18,652 nt of DNA from DATJHM01 sp035493895 (GCA_035493895.1 DATJHM010000080.1:1-18652); one strand, 5' to 3'. Positions 1 through 7,486 are shown, counted from the stretch's first letter. Numbers and translations are program-made. Notes: generated by a model not told the origin, from the sequence alone.

Positions 1-810
1 GCCTCGATCGCTGGGAAAATAGGGCTATTTGCAATAAGTAGCACCAATGCGACGACCGTGGCGTTCCGGGAGAGCAAAATCTGGACGTCGCTGATCGCAG
101 AAGGAGTGACGCCAACAGCGCCAGCCAACCAGGTACCGACAACGCCAGCCAACCAGGTACCAACAGCGCCAGCCAACCAGGTACCGACAGCGCCAGCCAA
201 CCAGGTACCGACAACGCCAGCCGATCAGGTACCGACAGCGCCAGCCGATCAGGTACCGACACAGACAGCGATAGCGATGATACCAACGCCAACCGATACG
301 CCTGTATCATCTCTAACACCGACGCCGACGCCGATGCTGATACCGACGCCTAAGCCGACGCCAACGCCGACACCAACACCGAAGCCGACGCCAACGCCGA
401 CGCCTAAACCACCGACAACGTATGCCGTTGATGGGCAGAACCCGACGACGTATACCGTTGGTGGGAAGACATGCGACGCAACGCTTTCCAACTCTACCCC
501 TCAGACCGTGACTCTGGGTGGTGCTACAGGAACGTTATATTTTCGTTTCAGTATTACCTGTCATGCGGCCTGGGCAAAGATTGTATTCAACAAGCCGATT
601 CCAGCGGGAGCGCTTGGAAATGCGAGGATTACCCGTACAAACGGAAAGTCATATACCTGTAACACAGGTGGGAATAAGGCGGTCGCACCCGGCCAGACCT
701 CCTGTTATACCGGGATGGTCTATGATGGACCAGATGCCACGGCTACGGCCTATTCCTCTTATACAAGTGGAGGGAAGACTTCTACGTCTTCTGGATTGGG
801 ACCGTATTAA
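1..810 (+). CDS. Secreted/surface protein, C-terminal part, with Pro/Thr-rich linker and DUF2690-like domain (5' end outside window)
   Basis: The frame is open from the first base, so the true start probably lies upstream; the first in-window candidate (GTG at 58) has no Shine-Dalgarno sequence. The visible product is about 269 residues. After a short non-repetitive stretch come six copies of an 8-residue unit (PTAPANQV and variants), then a linker of TPTP and PKPT runs. The C-terminal 110 residues form a compact domain with spaced cysteines and the segment YFRFSITCHAAWAKI, which resembles the LRYSxxCxAAWARI core of DUF2690, a family of unknown function common in Actinobacteria. Pro/Thr linkers normally join a membrane or cytosolic part to an extracellular domain, so export is likely, but no signal peptide is visible here. 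The gene ends at a strong hairpin. Coding is certain; the domain name is moderately sure. Confidence 0.75.
   Translation, partial: ASIAGKIGLFAISSTNATTVAFRESKIWTSLIAEGVTPTAPANQVPTTPANQVPTAPANQVPTAPANQVPTTPADQVPTAPADQVPTQTAIAMIPTPTDTPVSSLTPTPTPMLIPTPKPTPTPTPTPKPTPTPTPKPPTTYAVDGQNPTTYTVGGKTCDATLSNSTPQTVTLGGATGTLYFRFSITCHAAWAKIVFNKPIPAGALGNARITRTNGKSYTCNTGGNKAVAPGQTSCYTGMVYDGPDATATAYSSYTSGGKTSTSSGLGPY
112..255 (+). repeat. Six tandem copies of a 24-bp unit inside the linker
   Basis: Six direct copies of a 24-base unit (core gccagccaaccaggtacc) encode PTAPANQV, PTTPANQV or PTAPADQV. Copies differ by one or two bases, so the array is young or homogenised. Because 24 is a multiple of three, copy-number change would lengthen or shorten the linker without breaking the frame. 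A second, less regular Pro/Thr stretch follows to about 417. Confidence 0.9.
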
Positions 811-828
811 TCGTGTAAAGCGATGATC

Positions 829-877
829 AAATTTGTCCCAGATACGGCCTGATCCAGGCGGTATCTGGGACAAATTT
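829..877. terminator. Bidirectional hairpin terminator between convergent genes
   Basis: A 17-bp perfect outer stem (829-845 with 861-877) is extended by an inner 4-bp stem (847-850 with 856-859) after one mismatch, with a 5-base loop. The outer arms begin with AAATTT, so either strand ends in a short U-rich arm. It lies between the stop codon at 810 and the minus-strand stop at 936, so it can serve both genes. Confidence 0.85.
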
Positions 878-935
878 TGTGCTCATCCTTGCAATTTTTA
901 AGGGTGAGATGGGGAGGGTGATGAGGAAGGTGAGA

Positions 936-2414
936 TTAAAACTTCTCTCTTTTTTTATTATTTTCTCTTCTCTGATCGTTTAAACGCAAAATCTCTTTAT
1001 TGCTTTGTGTTCGCGCCTCGATTTTATTGAAGAGGCGACGAGTTTCTACTCTGATTCTTGCATATCTCTGGTTGATTTCCGGCGTCTGGACCGTACCCAT
1101 AATTTCACCATTGCTTTGTGCTCTTACCTTGATTTTATCGAGGAGGCGACGGATCTCTGCTTGAACTCTTCTATCTCTCTGATTGATTTCCAGCGTCTGG
1201 CCTGTACCCGTAAATTTAGCAAACACTTTTTTAGCTTCTTGTATATCATATTGATAATCACTATATGTTGTCGTTAATTGCTGAAGGGAAAAATTGTGTA
1301 ATATTTCCCACTGGCTTATTGCCTTATTTCTGCTTTCAAGTAACTCTGAAGATTTTCTCTTATATTCCTCAATAATTTCTTGCAGTTTTAGCGCATGTTT
1401 TTCATAATTTATGTCACTATTTCCATTTTTAGACTGTAGATCATCCATTTTACGTGAATATGCCTGATCAAGCAAAATTTGCATTTTATAATGTTCCATA
1501 TCAACCTGTTTAATAAAATCATCCGCAGTGAGATTGTATTCTTGCGACGTATTCTTTTCTGAATATTTCATATACTCGTTTAAATTTTTCCCCTGTTCGC
1601 TATACAGACTTTGGGTTGAGTCTCCTGGATACAGACTTTGGGCAGAGTCTCCTGGTGTATGTATCTGATCTGGAGCCCTGTTCAAATCATCTGTCGTCAC
1701 CTCCACATTTTGCCTGTTTTCTGATAGCACAGATATTATTTCTGCTGGCCTTGCAGTAGTTTGTTCTGCTGGCCTGCGAGTTGCCGTCGCTTCCTGTTCT
1801 GGTATCCTGTTCAGCTCATCTATCTTCTCACTTGCTCGCTGATCTTTAGTATCTGGAGCAAGCGAGATATCTGATTGATCGCGGGAAGGTATTGTCTCCG
1901 CATGGCGGCGTGCATTTCTCAGTTCCTTGTCGGAGGTAGCAGTAGGATGCTCACCGTCAGGCGACAGCCCTTTTTGCAGTTTCTTGAGACGTTCTTCCAG
2001 GGTTCTCCTGATGTCAATTCTACTGAGCGTTTCCTGCCTCACCGTCCCTTCGTAAGAAGAGTCAGGAGCATCCGACTGCTTCTTTGCTTCTGAGCGATCG
2101 GTGGGCGTCGTAGCCTCTTTCTCTGTGCCTTGAAAGGCAGCGGACTGAGTGGTTTCTGGCTGGTGGCTTGAAGCTGATGAAGGTGGTTGATCGCCCCTTT
2201 GCTGCTCGTCGGATGTGATGGTGACAGGTGAGTTTTCCTTATTGCGAGTAGCAACAGTGCGCTCCTGCGTATCTGGTGCTGGTAATTGTGGTTGTATCGC
2301 CTCATGTCGTACAATATTAAAGACTTCTTGCGGAATGAGAACGCTGGCTGGCACTTCCAGATGCGTATGTCTCCTCATGTTTCGATCTATTCCTCCCGAC
2401 CATTCGCTTGACAT
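936..2414 (-). CDS. Coiled-coil, low-complexity hypothetical protein (492 aa)
   Basis: I do not recognise a family. The ATG is preceded by AGAGGTG about seven bases upstream, a good ribosome site. There is no signal peptide or membrane segment, so it is probably cytosolic. Residues 1-45 are ordered-looking (VPASVLIPQEVFNIVRHEA). Residues 45-275 are polar and rich in Gln, Glu, Thr, Ser and Pro, likely disordered, with a 9-residue tandem repeat (LYPGDSTQS) near 255-272. Residues 290-400 are strongly helical and charged, consistent with a coiled coil. The last 90 residues hold two 37-residue repeats (403-439 and 440-476) built around QTxEINQR and RRLxxKIxxRxQSNxEI, followed by a lysine/arginine tail. 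It faces a convergent gene on its left and a terminator on its right, so it is probably transcribed alone. A structural or scaffold role is only a guess. Confidence 0.8.
   Translation of the reverse strand: MSSEWSGGIDRNMRRHTHLEVPASVLIPQEVFNIVRHEAIQPQLPAPDTQERTVATRNKENSPVTITSDEQQRGDQPPSSASSHQPETTQSAAFQGTEKEATTPTDRSEAKKQSDAPDSSYEGTVRQETLSRIDIRRTLEERLKKLQKGLSPDGEHPTATSDKELRNARRHAETIPSRDQSDISLAPDTKDQRASEKIDELNRIPEQEATATRRPAEQTTARPAEIISVLSENRQNVEVTTDDLNRAPDQIHTPGDSAQSLYPGDSTQSLYSEQGKNLNEYMKYSEKNTSQEYNLTADDFIKQVDMEHYKMQILLDQAYSRKMDDLQSKNGNSDINYEKHALKLQEIIEEYKRKSSELLESRNKAISQWEILHNFSLQQLTTTYSDYQYDIQEAKKVFAKFTGTGQTLEINQRDRRVQAEIRRLLDKIKVRAQSNGEIMGTVQTPEINQRYARIRVETRRLFNKIEARTQSNKEILRLNDQRRENNKKREKF
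987..1208 (-). repeat. Two tandem 111-bp units encoding 37-residue repeats
   Basis: The segment beginning attgctttgtg at 999 recurs at 1110, a period of 111 bases. Both copies keep the reading frame but have diverged at many codons, so this is an older duplication than the other repeats in the window. Each unit encodes a basic helical repeat at the C-terminus of the coiled-coil protein. Confidence 0.8.
1603..1656 (-). repeat. Two tandem 27-bp units in the coiled-coil protein gene
   Basis: tacagactttggg plus flanking bases is repeated at 1603 and 1630 with only a few differences. It encodes the 9-residue repeat LYPGDSTQS/LYPGDSAQS in the disordered part of the protein. Confidence 0.8.
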
Positions 2415-2440
2415 TGAACACCTCTTCGTAATATTTTACT

Positions 2441-2515
2441 TATTCTAAAATAGAATATTGATTTATATTGGCAGATTAAGTATCTGCCAGTTTTGAAAGT
2501 TGACCTGTTCGAACA
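2441..2515. promoter_or_regulatory. Cluster of three inverted repeats upstream of the coiled-coil protein gene
   Basis: Three separate dyads lie in the promoter region of the minus-strand gene starting at 2414: TATTCTA-aaa-TAGAATA (2441-2457), TGGCAGAT-5-ATCTGCCA (2469-2489) and the perfect 10-mer TGTTCGAACA (2506-2515). Dyads of this size usually bind dimeric regulators. No convincing -35/-10 pair was found, and the middle dyad could instead be an RNA hairpin. Functional assignment is inference. Confidence 0.35.
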
Positions 2516-2546
2516 TATCTTTATTAAGTATATGTAGTATACGATC

Positions 2547-2589
2547 AAACGAGATCATCAAATTCAGGGCCGATTTGATGATCTCGTTT
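2547..2589. terminator. Hairpin terminator of the glutamate dehydrogenase gene
   Basis: A perfect 17-bp stem (2547-2563 with 2573-2589) with a 9-base loop lies 17 bases past the dehydrogenase stop codon. Arms begin AAACGAGATCATC. On the minus strand the stem ends in TTT but is not followed by a long U run, so it may act as an RNA stabiliser as well as a terminator. Confidence 0.75.
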
Positions 2590-2605
2590 TCTCCAGGAGG
2601 GGGCA

Positions 2606-3868
2606 TCATGGATAAATGTGGCGGACCCTTGTTGCTTCTGCCACACTCTTGACAGCGAGTAGATAGGCAGCGAGGCGATAGTCGCAGTGCTGTGTCTCAC
2701 TCATCGTTTGTACAGCAGCAAAGCTGTGTTTCATAATCTGATCGAGCCGGGTATTAATTTCATCTTCCGACCAGAAAAAGTGTTGCAGGTCCTGTACCCA
2801 CTCGAAGTAGCTGACCACTACACCGCCAGCATTTGCCAGAATATCAGGAATAACCGGGATGCCTTTCTCCCGGAAGATAGCGTCTGCCTGCGGGGTTGTA
2901 GGACCATTAGCCGCTTCCACAATCAATTTCGCTCGAATACGATTTGCATTCATGGCAGTAAGCTGACCTTCGATAGCAGCCGGGATCAGGATATCGCAGG
3001 GTTGTTCAAGCACCGCAAGGCTATTCATCCTCTGTCCCTCAGTGACGCCATGCAATGTGCCATATTCTTGAACGCTAGCGAGAGCCTGTTTGATATCAAT
3101 GCCTCGCTCATCGTAAATTGCTCCGTGAAGATCGGCAAGCCCAACAATCTTACATCCTGCTTGTGCCAGGAACCAGGCACAGACGGATCCCACATTGCCA
3201 AAGCCCTGCACTATCACGCGTGCGCCTTCCAGCTGGATGTTATGGACGAGACAGGCTTCACTGGTTGCGAGAAAGACACCACGTCCGGTTGCTTCCCTGC
3301 GTCCGGCACTTCCGCCAATACTAAGCGGTTTGCCAGTGACCACAGCGGGCACAGTGTAGCCACGATGCATAGAATAGGTATCCATCACCCAGGCCATCAC
3401 CTGTGCATTCGTATTGATATCGGGAGCCGGGATATCGCTCTCAGGACCAATGAACCCCGCGATCTCAGTCGTATAGCGGCGGGTCAAACGTTCTAACTCT
3501 GTAGCAGAGAGTTTGTCCGGGTTCACCGAGACTCCACCTTTAGCGCCACCGAACGGAATACCCATGAGGGCACATTTCCAGGTCATCCACATTGCCAGTG
3601 CTCGAACCTCATCCAGTGAGACATGTTCATCGTAGCGGATGCCCCCCTTAGCAGGCCCACGCGTAATATTATGCTGTACGCGATACCCGGTGAACATCGT
3701 CACAGTGCCATCATCCATACGAACCGGAAAATGGACCGTCAATTCCCTTTTGGGAACGCGTAGAATGTCATGTAGTGCTGGATCAAGATGGAGATGCTCG
3801 GCGGCTGCATCAAATTGCGAAAGTGCCTGCTCCAGGGGGTTAAGCCCTGGTGCTTCTTTCAGTATCAC
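2606..3868 (-). CDS. gdhA: NAD(P)-dependent glutamate dehydrogenase (Glu/Leu/Phe/Val dehydrogenase family)
   Basis: It catalyses reversible oxidative deamination of glutamate to 2-oxoglutarate and ammonia in the cytosol. The 420-residue length is typical of hexameric bacterial and archaeal enzymes. The dimerisation/substrate domain carries GPAKGGIRYD (residues 71-80), TWKCALMGIPFGGAKGG with catalytic Lys110, and APDINT with the conserved Asp150. The Rossmann domain carries GFGNVG (222-227), followed by a strand ending in Asp246. The closing segment ILANAGGVVVSYFEWVQ is also family-typical. Start is GTG at 3868, about ten bases after GGGGAG. Coenzyme preference cannot be settled by eye. It is divergent from an Lrp/AsnC regulator, which suggests amino-acid-responsive control. 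A related leucine or phenylalanine dehydrogenase is less likely because those are usually about 350-380 residues. The symbol is given by family, not by orthology. Confidence 0.93.
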   Translation of the reverse strand: MILKEAPGLNPLEQALSQFDAAAEHLHLDPALHDILRVPKRELTVHFPVRMDDGTVTMFTGYRVQHNITRGPAKGGIRYDEHVSLDEVRALAMWMTWKCALMGIPFGGAKGGVSVNPDKLSATELERLTRRYTTEIAGFIGPESDIPAPDINTNAQVMAWVMDTYSMHRGYTVPAVVTGKPLSIGGSAGRREATGRGVFLATSEACLVHNIQLEGARVIVQGFGNVGSVCAWFLAQAGCKIVGLADLHGAIYDERGIDIKQALASVQEYGTLHGVTEGQRMNSLAVLEQPCDILIPAAIEGQLTAMNANRIRAKLIVEAANGPTTPQADAIFREKGIPVIPDILANAGGVVVSYFEWVQDLQHFFWSEDEINTRLDQIMKHSFAAVQTMSETQHCDYRLAAYLLAVKSVAEATRVRHIYP

Positions 3869-3926
3869 GGTGTCTCTTCTCCCCTTTTCTTCCTTATTAC
3901 CTTGAACTTTGTTGTACTATAAAATA

Positions 3927-3956
3927 CTAATAATTGCTGTCCGTATGAATCGTCAA
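3927..3956 (-). promoter_or_regulatory. Candidate promoter of the glutamate dehydrogenase gene
   Basis: Read on the minus strand, TTGACG (3951-3956) and TATTAG (3927-3932) are separated by 18 bases, about 60 bases upstream of the GTG start. The -35 is good and the -10 matches only four of six bases, so this is a candidate only. Confidence 0.35.
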
Positions 3957-4002
3957 ACGCCCTTGATACATCCTCTCTACGAGAATGTTTCAGGAAGGCT
4001 CA

Positions 4003-4015
4003 TGAATATGATTCA
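4003..4015. promoter_or_regulatory. Candidate operator between gdhA and the Lrp/AsnC gene
   Basis: TGAAT-ATG-ATTCA is a perfect dyad with 5-base arms in the 234-bp divergent intergenic region, with an AT-rich extension to its right. Lrp/AsnC proteins bind short AT-rich dyads and often repress their own gene. The link to the adjacent regulator is inference, and a single 13-bp dyad can arise by chance. Confidence 0.3.
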
Positions 4016-4102
4016 ATTATAGAGGATAGATGTGTTCTCATTAAAGAGAAAAATCACGGCGTTTTGCTAAAAATAGGCGAGATAGAAAGGTAGAAGACTG
4101 GT

Positions 4103-4570
4103 ATGACTTTACAATTTGATAACCTGCTTGATGATACTGGCTGGCAGATCCTCTCCTTGCTCCAGGACAATGCGCGACTCTCCTTCAGGGATCTGGGCAA
4201 GAAAGTTGGTCTTTCAGCACCCGCAGCGGCGGAACGGGTGAGGCGCATGGAAGAAGCAGGTATTATTCGCGGCTATCGTGCGGAAGTCGATCTAGAGAAA
4301 CTGGGTCTATCGTTGCTTGCCTTCATCCGTCTTAGTGTCCCAAAGGAGGATAGCAACTACATTGCTGAACAGCTCAAGGAAATTCCAGAGATTCTGGAGT
4401 GTTACCGGGTGTTGGGAGTCGATACATTCCTCATGAAGGTAAGCGTTCCGTCGGTAGAGCATCTGGAGAGAGTGATTGACCGTCTGAGACGCTATGGTCA
4501 ATCAACCACTTCAATTGTGTTATCTGCCACGATGGATAGGCAGAGTGTCGAACGGAGCGAAGATTTTTGA
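4103..4570 (+). CDS. Lrp/AsnC family transcriptional regulator
   Basis: The 155-residue length is typical. The N-terminal HTH begins LDDTGWQILSLLQDNARLS and continues through RDLGKKVGLSAPAAAERVRRMEEAGII, the hallmark AsnC-type winged helix. YRAEVDLEKLGL links to the C-terminal RAM domain (about residues 70-145), which forms the octamer and binds amino acids; GVDTFLMKVSVPSVEHLERVID is its recognisable core. The ATG at 4103 is preceded by AAAGGTAGAAG, a somewhat distant ribosome site. Being divergent from glutamate dehydrogenase, it most likely controls that gene and itself in response to an amino acid; this is inference from context. Pro40-Ala41-Ala42-Ala43 in the recognition region is usual for the family. 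Confidence 0.92.
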   Translation: MTLQFDNLLDDTGWQILSLLQDNARLSFRDLGKKVGLSAPAAAERVRRMEEAGIIRGYRAEVDLEKLGLSLLAFIRLSVPKEDSNYIAEQLKEIPEILECYRVLGVDTFLMKVSVPSVEHLERVIDRLRRYGQSTTSIVLSATMDRQSVERSEDF

Positions 4571-4881
4571 GAGCAGAGACTGTTGTTGGTTTTCTCTCGT
4601 CTACTATTTTTGCATGCCATCCATCTAGCATGGCACGTTCTCCAGTTGCCGTTGCACCGTGAGCCATGAGCAAGGAGAGAAAGAACAAGGGGCAGGGCAA
4701 GACGTTACCTACGAAGTGTCTGGAAAATGTCTGGAAAGTGTCGTGGACAAGCGTCCTACTCCCTAATATCCTTTAAAGAGGGGCTTGCTGTGCTTGTTCT
4801 TTGGTTGAACCAGATAGACACGATGGAGAGAATGGGTTACGAATACTGCGAGGTCCTTATTTTTGGAAAAGCAGAAGTGAA
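4571..4881. other. Intergenic region without a supported gene
   Basis: It holds a weak dyad (TGCCAT 4615-4620 with ATGGCA 4630-4635) that might end the regulator transcript, and a short direct repeat of gtctggaaa around 4719-4739. A Lys-rich 36-codon frame from ATG 4666 has no ribosome site and was not called. The part from 4801 is in frame with the methyltransferase but does not resemble that family. Confidence 0.4.
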
Positions 4882-5751
4882 GTGTTAATCAAAGATGGAT
4901 TTGATACGGCCCGGCTAGTTGCCAGTTATCGGGCAGCGGAGAGTGAGCGTCCTGGTGGGCTTATTCACGATCCCTATGCGCGACACCTGGCAGGTGAACG
5001 TGGCGCAGAACTGATGCGTACCTATGCCCGCTCGCAAGAGGAGGTATGGGCTATTGCCATGCGCACCCGCATCTATGATGAGATCCTGCTCCACAGGATC
5101 GAGCAAGAGCAGATCGATACCGTGATTAATCTGGCTGCCGGGCTGGATGCGCGTCCATATCGTTTGAAGTTGCCGACCTCACTACGCTGGATTGAAGTTG
5201 ACCTGGACGCTCTGCTCAAGTACAAGGCAGCGTGCCTGGCAAACGAGCAACCTGCCTGTGTTCTTGAACGTGTCCCATTGGATATTACCAATGATGCAGC
5301 GCGTAAAGCGTTGCTAAGCGAAATAAGCGAGCATGCAAAGCAGATATTTATCCTGACTGAAGGACTACTTATCTACTTGAGGGGCGATCAGGTTGCTGCC
5401 ATAGCCAGAGATCTGAACGAACAGGCTGCTATAGGCTGGTGGCTTACCGAATTTATGGCTCCGGCCGCCTTCAAGAAGGATGCGAAATCCTGGAATAAGA
5501 TAGCGACAGACAAAACACAGGTGCGCTTCTCTCCTGCTAATGGAGCGGCATTTTTCCAGGAATATGGTTGGAACGTTGCCGAGTTCCATTCTGCGATTGA
5601 AGTGGCACTGAACTTGCATGTGCCAGTACGCCATAGCTGGCTCTTGCGCCTGCTCATGCGCTTTGCGTCCAATCAACCAGGAACGGGCTTTGCTCAAACT
5701 GGCTTCGTATTGCTTGAGCGGGCGTCTCGACTGTGTAGAGATAGTGACTGA
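4882..5751 (+). CDS. Class I SAM-dependent methyltransferase (TIGR00027 / PF04072 type)
   Basis: It transfers a methyl group from S-adenosylmethionine to an unknown small molecule or carboxyl group. Family features, numbered from GTG 4882 (289 aa): DGFDTARLVASYRAAES at the start, DPYARHLAG (30-38), RTRIYDE (61-67), the SAM-binding loop VINLAAGLDARPYRL (81-95), WIEVDLDA (103-110), Asp134 of motif III and TEGLLIYL (159-166). The open frame reaches back to TTG 4801, but those 27 residues do not resemble the family and neither start has a good ribosome site, so GTG 4882 is a choice based on homology. Related proteins are often annotated as putative O-methyltransferases linked to secondary metabolism. 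No biosynthetic partners are adjacent, and 101 bases separate it from the next operon. Confidence 0.85.
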   Translation: MLIKDGFDTARLVASYRAAESERPGGLIHDPYARHLAGERGAELMRTYARSQEEVWAIAMRTRIYDEILLHRIEQEQIDTVINLAAGLDARPYRLKLPTSLRWIEVDLDALLKYKAACLANEQPACVLERVPLDITNDAARKALLSEISEHAKQIFILTEGLLIYLRGDQVAAIARDLNEQAAIGWWLTEFMAPAAFKKDAKSWNKIATDKTQVRFSPANGAAFFQEYGWNVAEFHSAIEVALNLHVPVRHSWLLRLLMRFASNQPGTGFAQTGFVLLERASRLCRDSD

Positions 5752-5852
5752 TAGCACGAATAGTTTGTTGGGAAAAGGAGTATACAATCGGGAGAAAAGG
5801 GGACTGCTAAATTTTTGATCAATAAAACTGTATGTGGAATTGATTACCTATT

Positions 5853-7472
5853 ATGTATATCATGAACGATAAATCTGCTGACTCAATGCTGGGGAGGAGG
5901 ATTCGCGGGTATCGTCTGGAGGAATTGCTGGGACATGGGAGCCTTACAGCCGTCTACCGCGCACGTACAGAAGAACTCTGGCAGGTTCCCGAATTAATAA
6001 TTACTATTCTACTTGTTCCCAATACCCTTTCAGAGCGAGCACGTTCACGGTTCAGGGCGCGTTTCTTGCATGAAGCCAGGCGGCTGGCTCTTTTACGTCA
6101 TCACTATCTTCACCCGCTTTATGGCTATGATGAGCAAGATGGGCTATTCTATCTTTTAACTCCCCCGGTGCAGGGAGAGGCGTTAACGCAGCATTTGCGC
6201 TGGAGGAAACATTGGAATGTAGCAGAGGTGCTTTCTCTGCTGGTTCCTTTAGCGACCGTGTTCGATTTTCTTCACAGCCAGGGAATCAGATGTCAGTTTT
6301 TCAATCCGGCTAATGTGCTTATCCAGAGCGACCAGACTGTACTACTCAGTGGACTCGGACTGCCACAGTTGCTCAGCCTGAAAGGTCTGGAAAAAGGGCG
6401 CCTGGATATGGCCTCTGATGAACACCTCAAGAGTGTCACCGGCACCTTCCTGGGGATACCTGAATACCTGGCTCCAGAGGTAGTAAGAGGTGCGGAAGCA
6501 GATAGCCGCTCAGATATCTATGCGCTGGGTATTTTGCTCTTTGAATTGCTGAGTGGTAACCCGCCTTTTACCGGGAAACGCTATCTGGAAATCGCGCAAA
6601 AGCATGTGCGAGAGCCGCTCCCCTCGCTGCATAAAGTGGCTCCAGATTCGCCTGTTGCATTAGAATTGGTGCTTAATCGCGCTCTCCATCGCAATCCAGA
6701 TCATCGCTTTCAAACGGTCAAGGAATTTGTCTCTGCCTATGCTTATGTTGTTGAACGCATCAATACATCTAAGAATGTAAATCTTACACGGACCCTGGGG
6801 CAGATAAGAGCATTATCAATGCCAGAACTGGAGAAGTCGATCAAGCAGAATGAGAATGACTTCTTGCTGGAGGGAAGAGATACTATGCTCTTTCCCGAAG
6901 AAGCGAAGCATTCCGAGATTGTTAGCCAGGAAATACGGGAGGTCATCACAGAAGGCATCAGGGAGAAGCCTATCCATCCAGACACGTTCACCCAGGAAAT
7001 ACAGGCGACCATTGAAGCTATTAGAAAAGATAGAGGGAAAGAGCCTATCCATCCAGACACGCTCACCCAGGAAATACAGGCGACCATTGAAGCTATTAGA
7101 AAAGATATCAGAGGAGTAACCTTGTCCTCCGATACGCCCACTCAAGAGAACCGAGAAGTTATTACAGAAGATATCAAACTGCCAGATGCCTCTCTTATCC
7201 CATTTTCCGGCAACAAACCGGTGCCTGCCAGTAAGGATACTTCTGCAACGTATGGCTCTGTTTCCCGGCCAGAGGAGTCAGGCGAAGAGCAAGTAGTCGT
7301 AGCGCCTGAAATGAACGATGATATGGATAAATTGGAGCAGACGGCGAAGGTCACGCGTGTGAGCGCAATGGCAAGCCGACTGCAAATGCTCAAACAACAG
7401 ATTGACACCCAATCAGTGACACATTCTACCAGGCCTCCGAGGGGTGGAGGCAAAACAGATGAACAAACCTGA
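5853..7472 (+). CDS. Ser/Thr protein kinase-like protein, predicted pseudokinase, with repeat tail
   Basis: Residues 20-302 follow the bacterial Hanks-type kinase fold: glycine loop GHGSLTAVYRA (27-37), helix-C Glu74, NPANVLI (151-157), GIPEYLAPEV (201-210) and SDIYALGILLFELLSGNPPF with Asp221. The catalytic residues are gone: the VAIK lysine aligns with Thr51, HRD is CQF (147-149), the following Lys is Asn151, and DFG is GLG (167-169). Asn154 remains. The structural motifs are intact, so this is a folded pseudokinase rather than a decayed gene. The tail (about 310-539) is polar with two near-identical 25-residue repeats and degenerate flanking copies, and has no membrane span. ATG 5853 or 5862 could be the start; neither has a strong ribosome site. 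It heads a five-gene operon. A role as a cytosolic scaffold or allosteric sensor for the membrane protein encoded next is inference. Confidence 0.88.
   Translation: MYIMNDKSADSMLGRRIRGYRLEELLGHGSLTAVYRARTEELWQVPELIITILLVPNTLSERARSRFRARFLHEARRLALLRHHYLHPLYGYDEQDGLFYLLTPPVQGEALTQHLRWRKHWNVAEVLSLLVPLATVFDFLHSQGIRCQFFNPANVLIQSDQTVLLSGLGLPQLLSLKGLEKGRLDMASDEHLKSVTGTFLGIPEYLAPEVVRGAEADSRSDIYALGILLFELLSGNPPFTGKRYLEIAQKHVREPLPSLHKVAPDSPVALELVLNRALHRNPDHRFQTVKEFVSAYAYVVERINTSKNVNLTRTLGQIRALSMPELEKSIKQNENDFLLEGRDTMLFPEEAKHSEIVSQEIREVITEGIREKPIHPDTFTQEIQATIEAIRKDRGKEPIHPDTLTQEIQATIEAIRKDIRGVTLSSDTPTQENREVITEDIKLPDASLIPFSGNKPVPASKDTSATYGSVSRPEESGEEQVVVAPEMNDDMDKLEQTAKVTRVSAMASRLQMLKQQIDTQSVTHSTRPPRGGGKTDEQT
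6969..7118 (+). repeat. Two tandem 75-bp units encoding 25-residue repeats
   Basis: cctatccatccagacacg starts at 6969 and again at 7044; the two 75-base copies are almost identical. They encode PIHPDTxTQEIQATIEAIRK plus a short charged tail. More diverged copies flank them (SQEIREVITEGIREK before, TQENREVITEDIK after), so the array once had about four units and the central pair was duplicated recently. Confidence 0.9.
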
Positions 7473-7486
7473 ATGCAATTATTTTG

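Noticed and set aside
112..255. The 24-bp tandem array considered as a CRISPR-like or iteron array
   Set aside because: There are no spacers between units, the units are in frame with a linker, and no replication or cas gene is nearby.
249..491. Minus-strand Gly/Val-rich frame opposite the first gene
   Set aside because: It is the mirror of the Pro/Thr repeat codons and has no start signal; low-complexity DNA leaves several frames open.
2506..2515. TGTTCGAACA considered as a LexA box
   Set aside because: The Gram-positive LexA box needs GAAC and GTTC separated by four bases in that order; here they are reversed and abutting.
2593..2650. Plus-strand AGGAGGGGG before ATG 2609, looking like a strong gene start
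   Set aside because: The frame stops after 14 codons and lies over the 3' end of the well-supported dehydrogenase gene on the other strand.
4666..4776. Small Lys-rich frame of 36 codons before the methyltransferase
   Set aside because: There is no ribosome site, no recognisable motif and the codon pattern is unremarkable; chance is the simplest reading.
6743..7145. Minus-strand frames with hydrophobic repeats opposite the pseudokinase tail, resembling membrane segments
   Set aside because: They mirror the 75-bp repeat on the coding strand and have no start signals; the plus frame has clear kinase homology.
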